Part shown: positions 1-9,572 of the stretch, in pieces
Numbering within the stretch: position 1 is the first letter of the stretch
How the letters are laid out: each line of letters starts with the position of its first letter
NCBI RefSeq assembly: GCF_016908195.1
Contig: NZ_JAFBDK010000006.1
Coordinates: 62,001-126,000, forward strand
Source of the DNA: Jeotgalibacillus terrae
GTDB lineage: Bacteria > Bacillota > Bacilli > Bacillales > Jeotgalibacillaceae
DNA: 64,000 nucleotides
Direction of reading: 5' to 3'
The notes under the pieces: generated by a model
Told to the model about the DNA's origin: nothing
Database searches by the model: none
The model's input: the letters and a program-made list of their open reading frames with translations, nothing else
Program-made: the position numbers and the translations under genes

Positions 1-383
1 TGTTCAGCGTACTCTTCTTTCCATTTCCATGATTCTTCAAGAAAGGCTTCGCGGCCCATTTCATAGCGGGATTTACCCTGTTCACGCAGCTTCTGGTCAA
101 CTTTTGCCTGCGTAGCAATTCCGGCGTGGTCCATACCCGGCAGCCATAGTACGTCATAGCCCTGCATCCTCTTCATACGTGTCAGGATATCCTGCAGTGC
201 TGTATCCCACGCGTGTCCAAGATGTAGTTTACCTGTTACGTTTGGCGGCGGGATTACGATGGTATAAGGGTCTTTGCTCTCATCGCTTGTTGCTTCAAAT
301 ACTTTTTCTTTCAGCCACCATTCGTAGCGGCCTTCTTCTATCGCCTTCGGATCATACTTTGTCGGCATTGATGTTTCATTCAT
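1..383 (-). CDS. valS: Valyl-tRNA synthetase, N-terminal part (cut by window edge)
   Basis: Charges tRNA-Val with valine in the cytoplasm. Only the first 127 or so residues are inside the window. They contain the class I synthetase signature region [13 protein letters not shown] with the HIGH-type motif HLGH, followed by the [13 protein letters not shown] segment typical of ValS. The start is the ATG at 383 because a good ribosome site (GGAGG) lies 7 bases before it. A T-box leader and terminator lie directly upstream, so expression should respond to uncharged tRNA-Val. The truncation is only the window boundary. Confidence 0.97.
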   Translation of the reverse strand, partial: MNETSMPTKYDPKAIEEGRYEWWLKEKVFEATSDESKDPYTIVIPPPNVTGKLHLGHAWDTALQDILTRMKRMQGYDVLWLPGMDHAGIATQAKVDQKLREQGKSRYEMGREAFLEESWKWKEEYAE

Positions 384-664
384 ATGATTACCTCCATATA
401 TAGGAATTTTAACAACAAAAAAATCCCTCTCGTCGTAAAAGGACGAAGGGATTTGATTCGCGGTACCACCTTTTTACACAGACTGGTGTCTGTGCACTTA
501 ATTAAGATAACGGCTTCTAACCGGCACGGGCTACTGAAATTTCACCAGTACTGCTTACAGGCGACTTCTGCAGGGTCTGTTCTGGAAATTCTCTCACCAA
601 ATGAATTTCTTCTCTGAAGAATGACAAACTGCGTACTACTCCTGATCAATGCATCTGTTTTATA
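384..664 (-). promoter_or_regulatory. T-box leader of valS
   Basis: The untranslated leader contains the T-box core AAGGTGGTACCGC at 460-472 (minus strand), followed by a terminator hairpin. In this RNA class, uncharged tRNA pairs with the core and favours antitermination. By comparison with the pheS leader in this window, the likely specifier codon is GTC (valine) at 563-565, in the context AAGTCGCC. The T-box core is certain by motif; the specifier assignment is inference and needs folding of Stem I. Confidence 0.93.
417..455 (-). terminator. T-box attenuator terminator of valS
   Basis: The arms AAATCCC (421-427) and GGGATTT (448-454), with further pairing between CGTC and GACG, are followed by a run of T on the minus strand. 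This is the terminator half of the T-box switch. Confidence 0.9.
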
Positions 665-670
665 TCATCT

Positions 671-700
671 ATCATAATCAAAATCAGCCTGTTTAGTCAA
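671..700 (-). promoter_or_regulatory. Sigma-A promoter of the valS leader
   Basis: On the minus strand a -35 TTGACT (695-700) and a -10 TATGAT (671-676) are separated by 18 bases. Transcription would start near 664, giving a leader of about 280 bases, the usual T-box length. Confidence 0.7.
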
Positions 701-764
701 TAAAAATCGCAAAAAACACCACTGTGCATATGATAACAGTACGCATACATGAAAGGAGTCTGTT

Positions 765-956
765 ATGGGTAAAAGAATGCTCCCAAAACCCAAACCGCCA
801 TGGTGGAAAAAATGCCGCTGCTATTTGCAGACAATTATTATTCCAATTTGTATTTTTCAGGCTGTCCTGCTTTTACTAATACCATCCACGATCGACGTGC
901 TGATCTTAGGAATTCTGATCGGCATTGCCTGTGTGCTTCACTTTGAATGGATCTGA
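765..956 (+). CDS. Small hydrophobic protein, 63 aa
   Basis: A short open frame with a clear ribosome site (AAAGGAG, 7 bases before the ATG). The N-terminus is basic and rich in Pro, Trp and Lys. It is followed by one long or two closely spaced hydrophobic segments (about residues 20-60), so a small inner-membrane protein is likely. It lies between the divergent valS leader and spoVID, and its last 19 bases overlap the 3' end of spoVID tail to tail. I do not recognise the family. The ribosome site and strongly hydrophobic translation support a real gene, but conservation was not tested. Confidence 0.6.
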   Translation: MGKRMLPKPKPPWWKKCRCYLQTIIIPICIFQAVLLLLIPSTIDVLILGILIGIACVLHFEWI

Positions 957-1831
957 GGGGCGGGAATCCAGATCAGTTCTCCTCTGTTGAATGGCCTTCT
1001 CGATTCAAACTGGTTGCTTTTCATCAGCTGAAGCATCGGTACCCCATAGCGCTCAGCAACCATTTCAGGTGTTTCATCCTGCTGGGCGATATGTATTTTA
1101 ATGATGGTCCGATTTTCTTCAAGCGTCTGAATGAAACGGGCAAACGTATCTTCATCATGTTTCTTATATTCATCATCTTCCTCTTCTTCACGTTCTTCTA
1201 TCTGTTCCGTCTCTTCCGGCACTGATTCCTCCTGTGCTGCAGGTTCCGCGCGTGCCTCAACTGCCTCCTGCTTATCCGGCAGTTCAGTTATTTCTTCCTG
1301 TACCTCTTCATCAGTCAGGGCAGGCTCTTCGGTTTCAGCTTCCTGCGGTTCCTCTGTCATTAGTTCGGTCAGACCCTCTCCTGACCATTCTTCAGGCTGG
1401 TTCGGCAGCAATCTGGCTTCTTCTCGCTTCGGCTCAGATATCCCCTCAATCATAATATCTGCAGTTACCTGCAGCACACCTGGTTCCGGAAGCTCATAGT
1501 CAACATGATCAATATACACTTCCACATCCTGCTTTCTTTCCACCCTTGCTGAAGAAATGGAGATCGATAATGGGAAGTGATGTTCAAAAAACACAAGCTC
1601 TTCCATAACAGTCGATTCCTGCACTTCAGGATATTCATAGTCGCGCGTTCCTTCAACTGTTAAATAACTGCCTTCGCCTGCTAAATGCAGGGTTCCTTCC
1701 ACTACGACCTGATCAGCGTGTTCTGTTATTGACACGCTCGGTTCGAATGAGAGCGTACGCAGCTCACTCAGAATATGTTCCCCTTTAAAAACGATGTTCT
1801 CCTGAAGTTGATATACTGTGTTTTTTGTCAT
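938..1831 (-). CDS. spoVID: Stage VI sporulation protein D, short form
   Basis: SpoVID is a spore coat morphogenetic protein that helps the coat encase the forespore by binding SpoIVA and SafA. The N-terminal 120 residues match the SpoVID amino-terminal domain in pattern. The middle (about 130-235) is an acidic Glu/Pro-rich linker. A LysM domain fills the C-terminus (about 243-292, ending in GELIWIPAP). At 297 residues it is much shorter than the 575-residue B. subtilis protein, the missing length being linker. The start has AAAGGAGG 6 bases upstream. As in B. subtilis it lies just downstream of hemL, but the usual neighbour ysxE is absent. Confidence 0.88.
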   Translation of the reverse strand: MTKNTVYQLQENIVFKGEHILSELRTLSFEPSVSITEHADQVVVEGTLHLAGEGSYLTVEGTRDYEYPEVQESTVMEELVFFEHHFPLSISISSARVERKQDVEVYIDHVDYELPEPGVLQVTADIMIEGISEPKREEARLLPNQPEEWSGEGLTELMTEEPQEAETEEPALTDEEVQEEITELPDKQEAVEARAEPAAQEESVPEETEQIEEREEEEDDEYKKHDEDTFARFIQTLEENRTIIKIHIAQQDETPEMVAERYGVPMLQLMKSNQFESRRPFNRGELIWIPAPQIHSK

Positions 1832-1892
1832 TGGTGCCTCCTTTAGATCATTGCTCTTACAGCTTATGAATGAAAAGAGGCCTGTATGATAT

Positions 1893-1935
1893 AAAAAGCA
1901 GGACAGTAGATATACAATCCACTGCCCTGCTTTTT
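1893..1935 (-). terminator. Terminator of the hem operon
   Basis: The arms AAAAAGCAGG-CAGT and ACTG-CCTGCTTTTT enclose an 11-base loop, with a T tract on the minus side. It stands downstream of hemL, beyond the intergenic repeat copy, and ends the haem operon. Confidence 0.88.
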
Positions 1936-1940
1936 AAAAT

Positions 1941-2121
1941 TATAGCTCTGTTGAAGATGGCTGTTGATTTCCGCTGCAGGGGGAACGCTTTCCGCAGGGC
2001 GTGCGGTGAGCCTCCTCGGCTTCGCCTGTGGGGTCTCACCTGTCACGCTTCTCCTGCTGGAGTCGTCCCCCTTCCGCTCCAATCACCAGCTGTGCTAAAA
2101 CAACATTGGGCTTTAATATAG
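1941..2121 (+). repeat. Structured intergenic repeat, copy 1 (long type)
   Basis: First of a family seen at eight or more sites in this window. An inner hairpin pairs GGTGAG (2005-2010) with CTCACC (2035-2040). An outer arm pairs GGGGGAACG with CGTCCCCC. Direct repeats TTCCGCT flank the core. Outer ends (TATAGCTCTGTTGAAG and CTTTAATATAGC) are roughly inverted. It lies between the hemL stop and the operon terminator, so it should be transcribed in the 3' untranslated region. Open frames crossing it look accidental. Confidence 0.85.
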
Positions 2122-2130
2122 CCAAAATTA

Positions 2131-3429
2131 TTATGATCTTTTTGATGCGATTTCTTTGAATGATGCTTCGACTGCTTTTAGTGTACGGTCAAGCTCTGCT
2201 TCACCATGCACAGTTGAGAGGAACCAGCCTTCGAACTGTGACGGTGGAAGGAAGACGCCGTTTTCTGCCATCAGTCTGTAGAACTCACCGAACAGTTCAA
2301 GGTCAGACGTTTTTGCTTTATCAAAGTTTGTTACTTTCTCATTTGTGAAGAAAAAGCCCAGCATTGACCCTGCACGGTTCACGCTGTGAGGGATATCATA
2401 CTTTTTGGCAAGTTCAGCAAAACCGGCCTCAAGCTTATCTCCATATTCAACAAATCCGTGATAGCTTTCTTCAGTCAGCTGGGACAGTGTAGCATAGCCT
2501 GCAGCCATCGCGAGCGGGTTACCTGAAAGTGTCCCTGCCTGATAGATTGGCCCTGCCGGTGCAATGTGCTCCATAATATCCTTACGACCGCCAAATGCGC
2601 CAACCGGAAGACCGCCACCGATCACTTTTCCAAGACAAGTCAGGTCGGGTGTTACATCAAGGTGTCCCTGAGCGCAATGATAGCCTACGCGGAACCCTGT
2701 CATTACTTCATCAAAAATCAGCAGTGAGCCGTGATCAGTCGTCAGTTTTCTCAGTTCTTCCATAAAACCTTCAACCGGTGGCACAACGCCCATATTACCG
2801 GCAACAGGTTCAACGATGACACCTGCAATTTCGCTGCCGTATTCTTTAAATACATACTGAATGGATTCAAAGTCATTATAAGGAACCGTAATCGTATTTT
2901 GTGCTACACTCGCAGGAACGCCGGGTGAATCAGGCAGTCCAAGTGTTGCAACACCTGAACCTGCTTTAATCAGAAGACTGTCGCCATGACCGTGATAGCA
3001 GCCTTCAAATTTAACGATTTTGTCACGCCCCGTGAAACCTCTTGCCAGTCTGAGCGCACTCATGGTTGCCTCTGTACCTGAAGAAACCATTCTCACTTTT
3101 TCAATCGATGGTACGCGTTCGATGACCAGCTCTGCCAGCTTATTCTCAGCAAGACTTGGTGCCCCGAAGCTCGTGCCACTTTCTGCAGTCTTTTTAATTT
3201 CTTCAATGACATGATCATCTGCATGCCCTAAAATAAGAGGTCCCCATGACAGGACATAATCAATATATTCATTACCGTCAATATCGTAAATCTTAGATCC
3301 TTTCCCTTTTTCCATAAAAATAGGATCCATATTCACGGATTTAAATGCACGGACAGGACTGTTGACTCCTCCTGGCATTAATTCAGATGCTGTTTTAAAT
3401 GCTTCCTGTGACTTTTCATATGAACGCAT
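2131..3429 (-). CDS. hemL: Glutamate-1-semialdehyde 2,1-aminomutase
   Basis: Converts glutamate-1-semialdehyde to 5-aminolevulinate, the second committed step of the C5 haem pathway, using PLP/PMP. The protein is a class III aminotransferase of 432 residues, the family length. Visible signatures are [12 protein letters not shown] near the N-terminus, the cofactor segment SSGTEA (116-121), FDEVMTGFR (239-247) and the PLP lysine K268 in [16 protein letters not shown] precedes the ATG. It is the last gene of hemAXCDBL, 18 bases after hemB. Confidence 0.97.
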   Translation of the reverse strand: MRSYEKSQEAFKTASELMPGGVNSPVRAFKSVNMDPIFMEKGKGSKIYDIDGNEYIDYVLSWGPLILGHADDHVIEEIKKTAESGTSFGAPSLAENKLAELVIERVPSIEKVRMVSSGTEATMSALRLARGFTGRDKIVKFEGCYHGHGDSLLIKAGSGVATLGLPDSPGVPASVAQNTITVPYNDFESIQYVFKEYGSEIAGVIVEPVAGNMGVVPPVEGFMEELRKLTTDHGSLLIFDEVMTGFRVGYHCAQGHLDVTPDLTCLGKVIGGGLPVGAFGGRKDIMEHIAPAGPIYQAGTLSGNPLAMAAGYATLSQLTEESYHGFVEYGDKLEAGFAELAKKYDIPHSVNRAGSMLGFFFTNEKVTNFDKAKTSDLELFGEFYRLMAENGVFLPPSQFEGWFLSTVHGEAELDRTLKAVEASFKEIASKRS

Positions 3430-3447
3430 GATATCGCTCCTTTGTGT

Positions 3448-4428
3448 TTATTGATCTTTCAGCCAGCGTGAAGCTTCCTTCGCGTGGTACGTAATAATCA
3501 GATCTGCACCGGCACGCTTCATGCTTGTCAGTTTTTCAAGAATAACTTCCTGCTCGTTAATCCAGCCGTTTGCTGCAGCTGCTTTTATCATTGAGTATTC
3601 ACCACTCACGTTATAAGCAACAACAGGAAGTGTGTGACGATCTTTGACTTCTCTCATAATATCGAGGTATGAAAGTGCAGGTTTTACAATCAGGAAATCT
3701 GCTCCTTCATTTACATCAGAGTCTGCTTCACGGAGTGCCTCAAGTCTGTTGGCAGGATCCATCTGATAAGTTTTACGGTCGCCAAACTGAGGCGAGCTGT
3801 GCGCTGCATCTCTGAAAGGTCCGTAAAAGCTTGAAGAATATTTAACCGCATAACTCATAATTGGCACATCATGATAGCCTGCTTCATCAAGACCATAGCG
3901 GATTGCAGCGACAAAGCCATCCATCATATTTGATGGTGCAATAATATCAGCCCCCGCTTTTGCCTGACTGACAGCCGTTTTTGCAAGCAGATCAAGTGTA
4001 GGATCATTCAGCACTTTACCATCTTCAATTACGCCGCAGTGACCGTGGTCAGTATATTGGCACAAACACGTATCTGCTACCACAACCATTTCAGACGCTT
4101 CCTTTTTAATCAGTCTGGTCGCCTGCTGTACAATCCCTTCTTCTGCATAGGCCTGAGAGCCGACTGCGTCTTTCTCTTTTGGCACACCAAAAAGGATGAC
4201 AGACTTGATACCAAGAGATTGACATTCATTAATCTCATCCATCACACCATCAAGTGATACGTGGAAGACACCCGGCATTGAAGGAACTTCACGGTGAATG
4301 TTTTCTCCTTCCACAACAAAAAGCGGATAGATAAAATCTTCCGGACGAAGCCATGTTTCACGAACCATTGCACGCAGCGCGTCAGATCCTCTCAGTCTGC
4401 GGTGCCGGTCAAATAATAAGTCTTTCAT
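3448..4428 (-). CDS. hemB: Porphobilinogen synthase (5-aminolevulinate dehydratase)
   Basis: Condenses two 5-aminolevulinate molecules into porphobilinogen. The two Schiff-base lysines are visible as K196 ([17 protein letters not shown]) and K249 ([10 protein letters not shown]). The metal-binding cysteine cluster [14 protein letters not shown] (C121, C123, C131) indicates the zinc-type active site. Length (326) is normal. It lies between hemD and hemL in the haem operon and has its own ribosome site (GGAGG). Confidence 0.97.
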   Translation of the reverse strand: MKDLLFDRHRRLRGSDALRAMVRETWLRPEDFIYPLFVVEGENIHREVPSMPGVFHVSLDGVMDEINECQSLGIKSVILFGVPKEKDAVGSQAYAEEGIVQQATRLIKKEASEMVVVADTCLCQYTDHGHCGVIEDGKVLNDPTLDLLAKTAVSQAKAGADIIAPSNMMDGFVAAIRYGLDEAGYHDVPIMSYAVKYSSSFYGPFRDAAHSSPQFGDRKTYQMDPANRLEALREADSDVNEGADFLIVKPALSYLDIMREVKDRHTLPVVAYNVSGEYSMIKAAAANGWINEQEVILEKLTSMKRAGADLIITYHAKEASRWLKDQ

Positions 4429-4465
4429 ATTTATTACCTCCTGATTGCTTATAAACTTATATTTA

Positions 4466-5227
4466 TTACTTTAGAGTCATAGCAATTTCTTCAATCATCG
4501 CTTCCATTGTATATTCTGAAGGTTCTATATGTACAGGCAGAGACATCTCTATTACTGCCTCTGACGTTGTCGGTCCGATACTGGCAATTTTAATGAGTCC
4601 CTGCCTGATACTTGAGATCAGCTGATGATCTGCTTTTACAGTTTCATAAAAACGTACTGCAGCAGATGGAGAGAACAGCGTGATCACATCAGCTCCTCTG
4701 AAACTGTCGATCAGACCTTCAGATTTTTCAGGAACAGTATTTTCATAAACCGTCCAGCTGATGCATTCATGTCCCTTCTCACGTAGGAATTTAGCGATCT
4801 CTCCGCGCGAAAGGTTGCCCTGTGGAAAAAGAACAGGGCCTGTGACGTGCTTGTTAAAATCACTTTTGAAGCTCGCAGCAGAATATAATGGAGGAATATA
4901 ATGAACCTGCATCCCCTCATTTTTCAATGCTTCAGCAGTTTTTATACCGACTGCCGCAATATTTTTGCGAGTCAGAATATGCGTCAGACCTGCATCCTCT
5001 ATTAATCTGCAGAAGTAGTAAACACCATTTTTACTAGTGAAAATGATCCAGTCTGCCTGCTCAAATTGGACTTTTTTATATTCATCAAGCTGAACGTTTG
5101 AAGCGCCAATTTTAATCATAGGAGCGATGACAGCAATGCCGCCTTTTTGTTCGATCAACAGACGATCCTGCTCAGAGGATTCTTCATCTCTGGTCAGCAC
5201 AACCCTTATCCCTTTAAGGGAAGTCAT
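4466..5227 (-). CDS. hemD: Uroporphyrinogen-III synthase
   Basis: Closes and inverts ring D of hydroxymethylbilane to give uroporphyrinogen III. The 253-residue protein has the two-lobed HemD pattern, starting [13 protein letters not shown], with IIFTSKNGV in the first lobe and [12 protein letters not shown] and SIGPTTSEA in the second. HemD is poorly conserved, so position between hemC and hemB adds weight. The ATG at 5227 is preferred over an upstream in-frame start at 5263. It lies 2 bases from the hemC stop, has AGGAAGG before it, and starts the protein where homologues do. Confidence 0.92.
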   Translation of the reverse strand: MTSLKGIRVVLTRDEESSEQDRLLIEQKGGIAVIAPMIKIGASNVQLDEYKKVQFEQADWIIFTSKNGVYYFCRLIEDAGLTHILTRKNIAAVGIKTAEALKNEGMQVHYIPPLYSAASFKSDFNKHVTGPVLFPQGNLSRGEIAKFLREKGHECISWTVYENTVPEKSEGLIDSFRGADVITLFSPSAAVRFYETVKADHQLISSIRQGLIKIASIGPTTSEAVIEMSLPVHIEPSEYTMEAMIEEIAMTLK

Positions 5228-5228
5228 G

Positions 5229-6161
5229 TCACTGACCTTCCTGTTCTTCTTTAACCTGATCAATTAAAGCTTTGGCACCCTGCTCTGTCAGGATTTCTGC
5301 TGCTTTCAGACCTACTTCTATAGGGTCATTACCATTAATTACTTCTTTATATACTTTCTTGCCATCAGGTGAAGCAACCAGTGCAGTCAGAGATACGCCA
5401 TCCTCAATCTGTGTTGCAAACCCTGCAATCGGCACCTGGCATCCACCCTCCATTTTATGAAGGAACGTTCGTTCAGCTGTAACAGTCAGTGCTGTTTCCT
5501 GATCAGTAAAGCGGTTCAGCAGTTCTCTCAGCTCTGTGTCACTCTCACGGCACTCAATTGATAATGCGCCCTGACCAATCGCAGGCAGGCAGTCTTCCGG
5601 AGAAAGAAATTCAGATACAACATCCTTTGACCAGCCCATTCTTGAAAGACCGGCTGCTGCTAAAATAATGGCATCAAAGTTTTCAGTTTCAAGTTTCTTT
5701 AACCGTGTATCAATATTCCCGCGGATCCATTCCACTTTCAAGTCCGGTCGCACCGCAAGAATCTGTGCACCGCGTCTCAGACTGCTGGTACCAACAATTG
5801 ACCCTGCAGGCAGCTCAGCAAGCGTTTCTTTATTTTTTGAAATGAGTGCATCTCTCGGATCTTCGCGTTCAGGAATACTGCCGATTACAAGTCCATCCGG
5901 CAGTTCAGCCGGCATATCTTTCATGCTGTGGACAGCCATATCGATCTCTCCATCTATCATTGCCTGTTCGATTTCTTTTACAAACAGACCCTTGCCTCCC
6001 ACTTTAGAAAGCTTCACATTCTGAATCTGATCACCTTTTGTGACAATTTCCTTAATTTCAAATTCAGTACCCGGCTCAATCGCCTTAAGCTGCTCAATCA
6101 CCCATTTTGTCTGTGTAATCGCAAGCTTACTTCTACGTGATCCTACAATAAATTTCCTCAT
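5229..6161 (-). CDS. hemC: Porphobilinogen deaminase (hydroxymethylbilane synthase)
   Basis: Polymerises four porphobilinogens into hydroxymethylbilane on a covalently bound dipyrromethane cofactor. The cofactor cysteine is C241 in [10 protein letters not shown]. Other family signatures are the N-terminal [22 protein letters not shown] and TSSLRRGAQ. The ATG at 6161 is chosen over a TTG six bases upstream because GGAGG sits at the right distance only from the ATG. Its stop lies beside the hemD start, suggesting translational coupling. Confidence 0.97.
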   Translation of the reverse strand: MRKFIVGSRRSKLAITQTKWVIEQLKAIEPGTEFEIKEIVTKGDQIQNVKLSKVGGKGLFVKEIEQAMIDGEIDMAVHSMKDMPAELPDGLVIGSIPEREDPRDALISKNKETLAELPAGSIVGTSSLRRGAQILAVRPDLKVEWIRGNIDTRLKKLETENFDAIILAAAGLSRMGWSKDVVSEFLSPEDCLPAIGQGALSIECRESDTELRELLNRFTDQETALTVTAERTFLHKMEGGCQVPIAGFATQIEDGVSLTALVASPDGKKVYKEVINGNDPIEVGLKAAEILTEQGAKALIDQVKEEQEGQ

Positions 6162-6188
6162 TATCAAAAGCCTCCATTGAATCGTTAT

Positions 6189-7022
6189 TTAGACTGACCA
6201 GAAGTGGAAAGAAGATAATCTGCTTCCAAGCAGGAAGTTTATCAGCAGACAGCCAAAAGCTACTGCATTAAACAGTGCAAGTGATTTCCCTGACTGCCCC
6301 TTTCCAAATCTTCTGTATAAAAAAACACCATATATGGCTAATAACAGGAATGACCCTGAAATCTTAATGTCATACCATAACACAGTCGGCAGAGACACAA
6401 TCGCCCACTGTACACCCAGAATTAAACTGAGTAACAGCATCGGAAAACCGATACTGTTCAAAATGACTGATCCTTTTTCCAGCTTCGCCAAATCAGTGAT
6501 CCGTTGAATCTTCTGACCCCATTTTTTCTGTTTTAACAACCTGTATTGAAGTAAATACAAGATGGAGAAAACAACAGATACAGAAAAAGCAGCATAGGAT
6601 ACGATAGCCATTGTAATGTGAACAAGCAGCAGTTCGGACATCAGCCTTTCAGCTGCTGCTTCTGTGCTTGCCTGTATCGGAGCAAACGTATGAATCGCCA
6701 TAAAAGTAAATCCGATCACATTGACAAAGAAAACGGTAAAATCCACTCTCATTAAGCGGTTAAGTGCAAGAGAAAGAGTCAGTAATACCCAGGCATAAAA
6801 ATAAATGCCTTCAAACAGCGTTAAAACCGGGAATCTTCCAGTTCTGAACATGTAGAGAAATAAAAAAATTGTTTGAAGAACCCAAACAATTGATAAAAGC
6901 CAGAAGGCAACGCGGTTCGCCTTCTGGTCTTTTTGAACATAATCCATAAAATATAATAGCACGCTGATTGCATAGAGGATAATCATGACTTCATGAAGCC
7001 GTGTCATTGACAATTCAAACAT
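6189..7022 (-). CDS. hemX: HemX, membrane protein of the CcsA/ResC cytochrome assembly family
   Basis: An integral membrane protein with about eight hydrophobic segments, related to cytochrome c assembly proteins. In Bacillus HemX affects the cellular level of glutamyl-tRNA reductase (HemA). It sits directly after hemA, as in B. subtilis. The ATG at 7022 is chosen because GGGAGG ends 7 bases upstream; a longer frame would begin with a TTG inside that ribosome site. The predicted length of 277 matches the family. Biochemical function is known only from the family. Confidence 0.9.
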   Translation of the reverse strand: MFELSMTRLHEVMIILYAISVLLYFMDYVQKDQKANRVAFWLLSIVWVLQTIFLFLYMFRTGRFPVLTLFEGIYFYAWVLLTLSLALNRLMRVDFTVFFVNVIGFTFMAIHTFAPIQASTEAAAERLMSELLLVHITMAIVSYAAFSVSVVFSILYLLQYRLLKQKKWGQKIQRITDLAKLEKGSVILNSIGFPMLLLSLILGVQWAIVSLPTVLWYDIKISGSFLLLAIYGVFLYRRFGKGQSGKSLALFNAVAFGCLLINFLLGSRLSSFHFWSV

Positions 7023-7037
7023 GTGTAATCCTCCCAA

Positions 7038-8372
7038 TCAACTTTGCAGAGAAAGCTGAGGCTTTACATTCACTGTTTCAGCAGTTTTTATTTCCTGACG
7101 TTCCGTTTCCTGTGTCAGATTGAAAATCTGTTTGAACAGTTCAAGTTTTTCATCACCATCCGGCAGTGCTGCCAGTTCTTTTGCCTGCAAAATCGGATCT
7201 TTTAATAGTTGATTAATAATGCTCTTTGTATGCTTATTCAGCACTTTACGTTCACGGTCTGTGAGGCTTGGCATTTTACGTTCAATGCTTTCCATCGTTT
7301 CCGCCTGAATAGCAAGCGCCTTTTCACGAAGTTCTGAAATTACCGGTACGACACCAAGCATATTCAGCCATTCTTTAAATGCAACGATTGATTCTTCCAC
7401 CATCAGGCCAATTGCTTCTGCAGCCTGTTTACGTTCTTCAAGATTAGCCTGTACAATGCCTTCAAGATCATCGATATCATACAAAAAGACGTTATCAAGT
7501 TCATTAATCGCAGGATCAAGATCTCTTGGTACTGCAATGTCTACCATGAAGAAAGGACGGCCTTTGCGCATTCTTTCCACATCTGTCATCATCTCTTTAC
7601 TGATGAGTGCTTCCTGAGCACCTGTTGATGTAATCAGAATATCTGCTTCAATCAGTGCACACTGAAGCTCTCTCAGTTCTTTAGCGCTCCCTGAGAACTT
7701 GTCAGCAAGTGCTTCAGCCTTTTCAAAAGTACGGTTAATTACGGTTACTTTAGTAGCACCGCTCCCCTGAAGGTTCTGAATAGCCAATTCGCCCATTTTC
7801 CCGGCACCGAGAATAAGTACATGTTTTTTATTTAAATCTCCGAATATCTTCTTAGCAAGCTCAACAGCTGCATAAGATACTGATACTGCATTTGATGCGA
7901 TATCAGTTTCAGAGTGTGCTTTCTTTGCTAATGTAACAGCCTGCTTGAAAAGCTCATTGAAAACAGTTCCTGTCGTACCGTTTTCCTGACCTGTAAAGAA
8001 GCTTTTCCGGACCTGTCCAAGGATCTGGGTTTCCCCGACAATCATTGAGTCAAGGCCACAGCTTACTTTGAACAGATGCTCCATTGCACCGTCTTTTTCA
8101 TACATGAATAGATAAGGACTGAATTCGTCCTTGTCCAGATTGAACCAGTCAGCTAGAAATTGTTTTATATAATAACGACCTGTGTGAAGCTGATCTACTA
8201 CTGCATATATCTCAGTACGGTTGCATGTCGAAACGATGACATTCTCCAGAATGCTCTTTCTGCCCTGAAGTTCTGTCATTGCTTTACTAAGATCCGCTTC
8301 CTGAAAAGAAAGACGCTCTCTCATCTCTACAGGGGCCGTTTTGTAATTCAAACCTACCACTAAAATGTGCAT
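7038..8372 (-). CDS. hemA: Glutamyl-tRNA reductase
   Basis: NADPH-dependent reduction of Glu-tRNA to glutamate-1-semialdehyde, the first step of haem synthesis and its usual control point. The catalytic cysteine is C50 in [12 protein letters not shown]. The Rossmann motif [10 protein letters not shown] lies near residue 190. A C-terminal helical dimerisation domain follows, and the 444-residue length is normal. It is the promoter-proximal gene of hemAXCDBL, with a sigma-A promoter about 40 bases upstream. Ribosome site GGGGGTG. Confidence 0.97.
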   Translation of the reverse strand: MHILVVGLNYKTAPVEMRERLSFQEADLSKAMTELQGRKSILENVIVSTCNRTEIYAVVDQLHTGRYYIKQFLADWFNLDKDEFSPYLFMYEKDGAMEHLFKVSCGLDSMIVGETQILGQVRKSFFTGQENGTTGTVFNELFKQAVTLAKKAHSETDIASNAVSVSYAAVELAKKIFGDLNKKHVLILGAGKMGELAIQNLQGSGATKVTVINRTFEKAEALADKFSGSAKELRELQCALIEADILITSTGAQEALISKEMMTDVERMRKGRPFFMVDIAVPRDLDPAINELDNVFLYDIDDLEGIVQANLEERKQAAEAIGLMVEESIVAFKEWLNMLGVVPVISELREKALAIQAETMESIERKMPSLTDRERKVLNKHTKSIINQLLKDPILQAKELAALPDGDEKLELFKQIFNLTQETERQEIKTAETVNVKPQLSLQS

Positions 8373-8410
8373 GTGCTGAATGACACCCCCACGAATTAAT
8401 CATTACTCCC

Positions 8411-8439
8411 ATTATAACATGTTTGCGGACATGGCCTAA
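8411..8439 (-). promoter_or_regulatory. Promoter of the hem operon
   Basis: Minus-strand -10 TATAAT (8411-8416) and a weak -35 TTAGGC (8434-8439) are 17 bases apart. The spacer contains a perfect 5-bp inverted repeat, CATGT and ACATG around six bases (8418-8433), which could be an operator. B. subtilis hemA is PerR-controlled, but I do not see a canonical PerR box here. Confidence 0.6.
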
Positions 8440-8686
8440 TGGTAAATGTGAACAACCCTTGAAACGTACTGACACAGTTACTGGTTGTCCCAGTTCGCAC
8501 CACTGCATCACGTTTACATCTGAACTAAGGTTACCAAACCACCCGGGCGTTTTCAACAGTTCCGCTCAATATCAGAACCTTCTGTGAAAACGTTTTACTA
8601 ATAACATGTTTCACTACTTTTGTCGTTGGTAAACCCAACTTAAAAATAAAAGATTGTTTTAAAAACGGTTGCTTGACTAATCGGTC

Positions 8687-8805
8687 CACTACGCTGCAGG
8701 CGGTGCTTTCCGGACGGCGGTCGCCGAGCCTCCTCAGCTTCGCTTGCGGGGTCTCGGCTACCCCGCTAATCGTCCCGGAGTCACCGCCTTCCGCTCCGTT
8801 GCCCT
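8687..8805 (+). repeat. Structured intergenic repeat, copy 2
   Basis: The outer helix pairs 8699-8715 with 8772-8788 (GGCGGTG...CACCGCC), 17 positions with two mismatches and two G-T pairs. The inner hairpin pairs GCCGAG (8723-8728) with CTCGGC (8753-8758). Both inner arms differ from copy 1 in a compensating way. It lies in the 600-base gap between the ysxC terminator and the hemA promoter. The rest of that gap shows no gene. Confidence 0.87.
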
Positions 8806-8874
8806 CAGTTTGGTAAACTTAAGGTTGATACGAATTTGAACAGTTGAGAACCCTTTAAGACTCATAGCACATTT

Positions 8875-8926
8875 GCAGAAAGCGTTCCCTCCCTAAAGCG
8901 GAAATCAACAGCCATCTTTAACAGAG
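8875..8926 (-). repeat. Truncated repeat copy, long type, inverted
   Basis: Read on the minus strand it starts CTCTGTTAAAGATGGCTGTT and continues through GATTTCCGCT to GGGAACGCTTTC. This is the left end of copy 1. The sequence then stops matching. It abuts the ysxC terminator and faces copy 2 in opposite orientation. Confidence 0.75.
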
Positions 8927-8932
8927 ACAATT

Positions 8933-8965
8933 AAAAAAACACACTGACAAAATCAGTGTGCTTTT
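8933..8965 (-). terminator. Terminator after ysxC
   Basis: A perfect 8-bp stem, CACACTGA and TCAGTGTG, around a 5-base loop, followed by seven T on the minus strand. It ends the lonA-ysxC transcript. Confidence 0.9.
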
Positions 8966-8984
8966 GGGTAAGTCTATCATTCTG

Positions 8985-9572
8985 CTATTCTTTCATTTTT
9001 CTTTCGATAAAATGCCATGCCTGGTCTTTGCCGAGGCCTGTTTCTGAGGAGAACATGATAAGTTCGTCTCCTTCAGCGATTTCAAGCACCTTTCGTGTAA
9101 CGCTTAAGTGCTTTTGCCATTTGCCTTTAGGAATTTTATCAGCTTTGGTGGCAACGATTAAGCATGGAATATCAAAGTGCTTAAGAAAGTCGTACATCAT
9201 GATATCATCTTTGGTAGGGGGATGTCTGAGATCGACAATCATAATGACAGCTTTCAGCGGTGCTCTGTCAGTCATATATGTTTCGATCATCTTACCCCAG
9301 GCTGCACGTTCAGTTTTAGATACTTTGGCATATCCATACCCCGGAACATCCACGAAGTATAGTGCTTCATTCAATAAATAAAAGTTCAGTGTCTGGGTCT
9401 TACCAGGCTTTGAAGAAATGCGGGCCAGTGCTTTCCTGTTAATCATCTTATTAATAAATGATGATTTCCCGACATTTGATCTGCCCGCTAATGCAAACTC
9501 GGGCAGACCCCCCTCAGGATATTGTTCAGGCTTTACAGCACTGATCACGATTTCTGATTGTGTAATTTTCAT
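8985..9572 (-). CDS. ysxC: Ribosome biogenesis GTP-binding protein EngB/YsxC
   Basis: An essential small GTPase of the TrmE-Era-EngA-EngB group, needed for late maturation of the 50S subunit. The P-loop GRSNVGKS (30-37), the switch segment DVPGYGYAK and the guanine-specificity motif TKAD are all present. The 195-residue length is standard. Its start overlaps the lonA stop (ATG and TGA share bases), so the two are translationally coupled, as in B. subtilis. Confidence 0.97.
   Translation of the reverse strand: MKITQSEIVISAVKPEQYPEGGLPEFALAGRSNVGKSSFINKMINRKALARISSKPGKTQTLNFYLLNEALYFVDVPGYGYAKVSKTERAAWGKMIETYMTDRAPLKAVIMIVDLRHPPTKDDIMMYDFLKHFDIPCLIVATKADKIPKGKWQKHLSVTRKVLEIAEGDELIMFSSETGLGKDQAWHFIERKMKE

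Noticed and set aside
721-765. Sporulation sigma-factor promoter for the 63-residue gene (CATACATG)
   Set aside because: The motif lies too close to the ribosome site and no matching -35 was found.
1131-1499. Ser-rich plus-strand frame opposite spoVID
   Set aside because: It is antisense to the acidic Glu-rich linker; GAA/GAG codons read backwards give Ser/Leu/Phe. No ribosome site.
1864-2121. Overlapping open frames on both strands through repeat copy 1, and similar ones at 33807-34004, 46965-like and 57201-57446
   Set aside because: They run through the structured repeat, lack ribosome sites and have biased, low-complexity translations. They come from the GC-rich repeat, not from genes.
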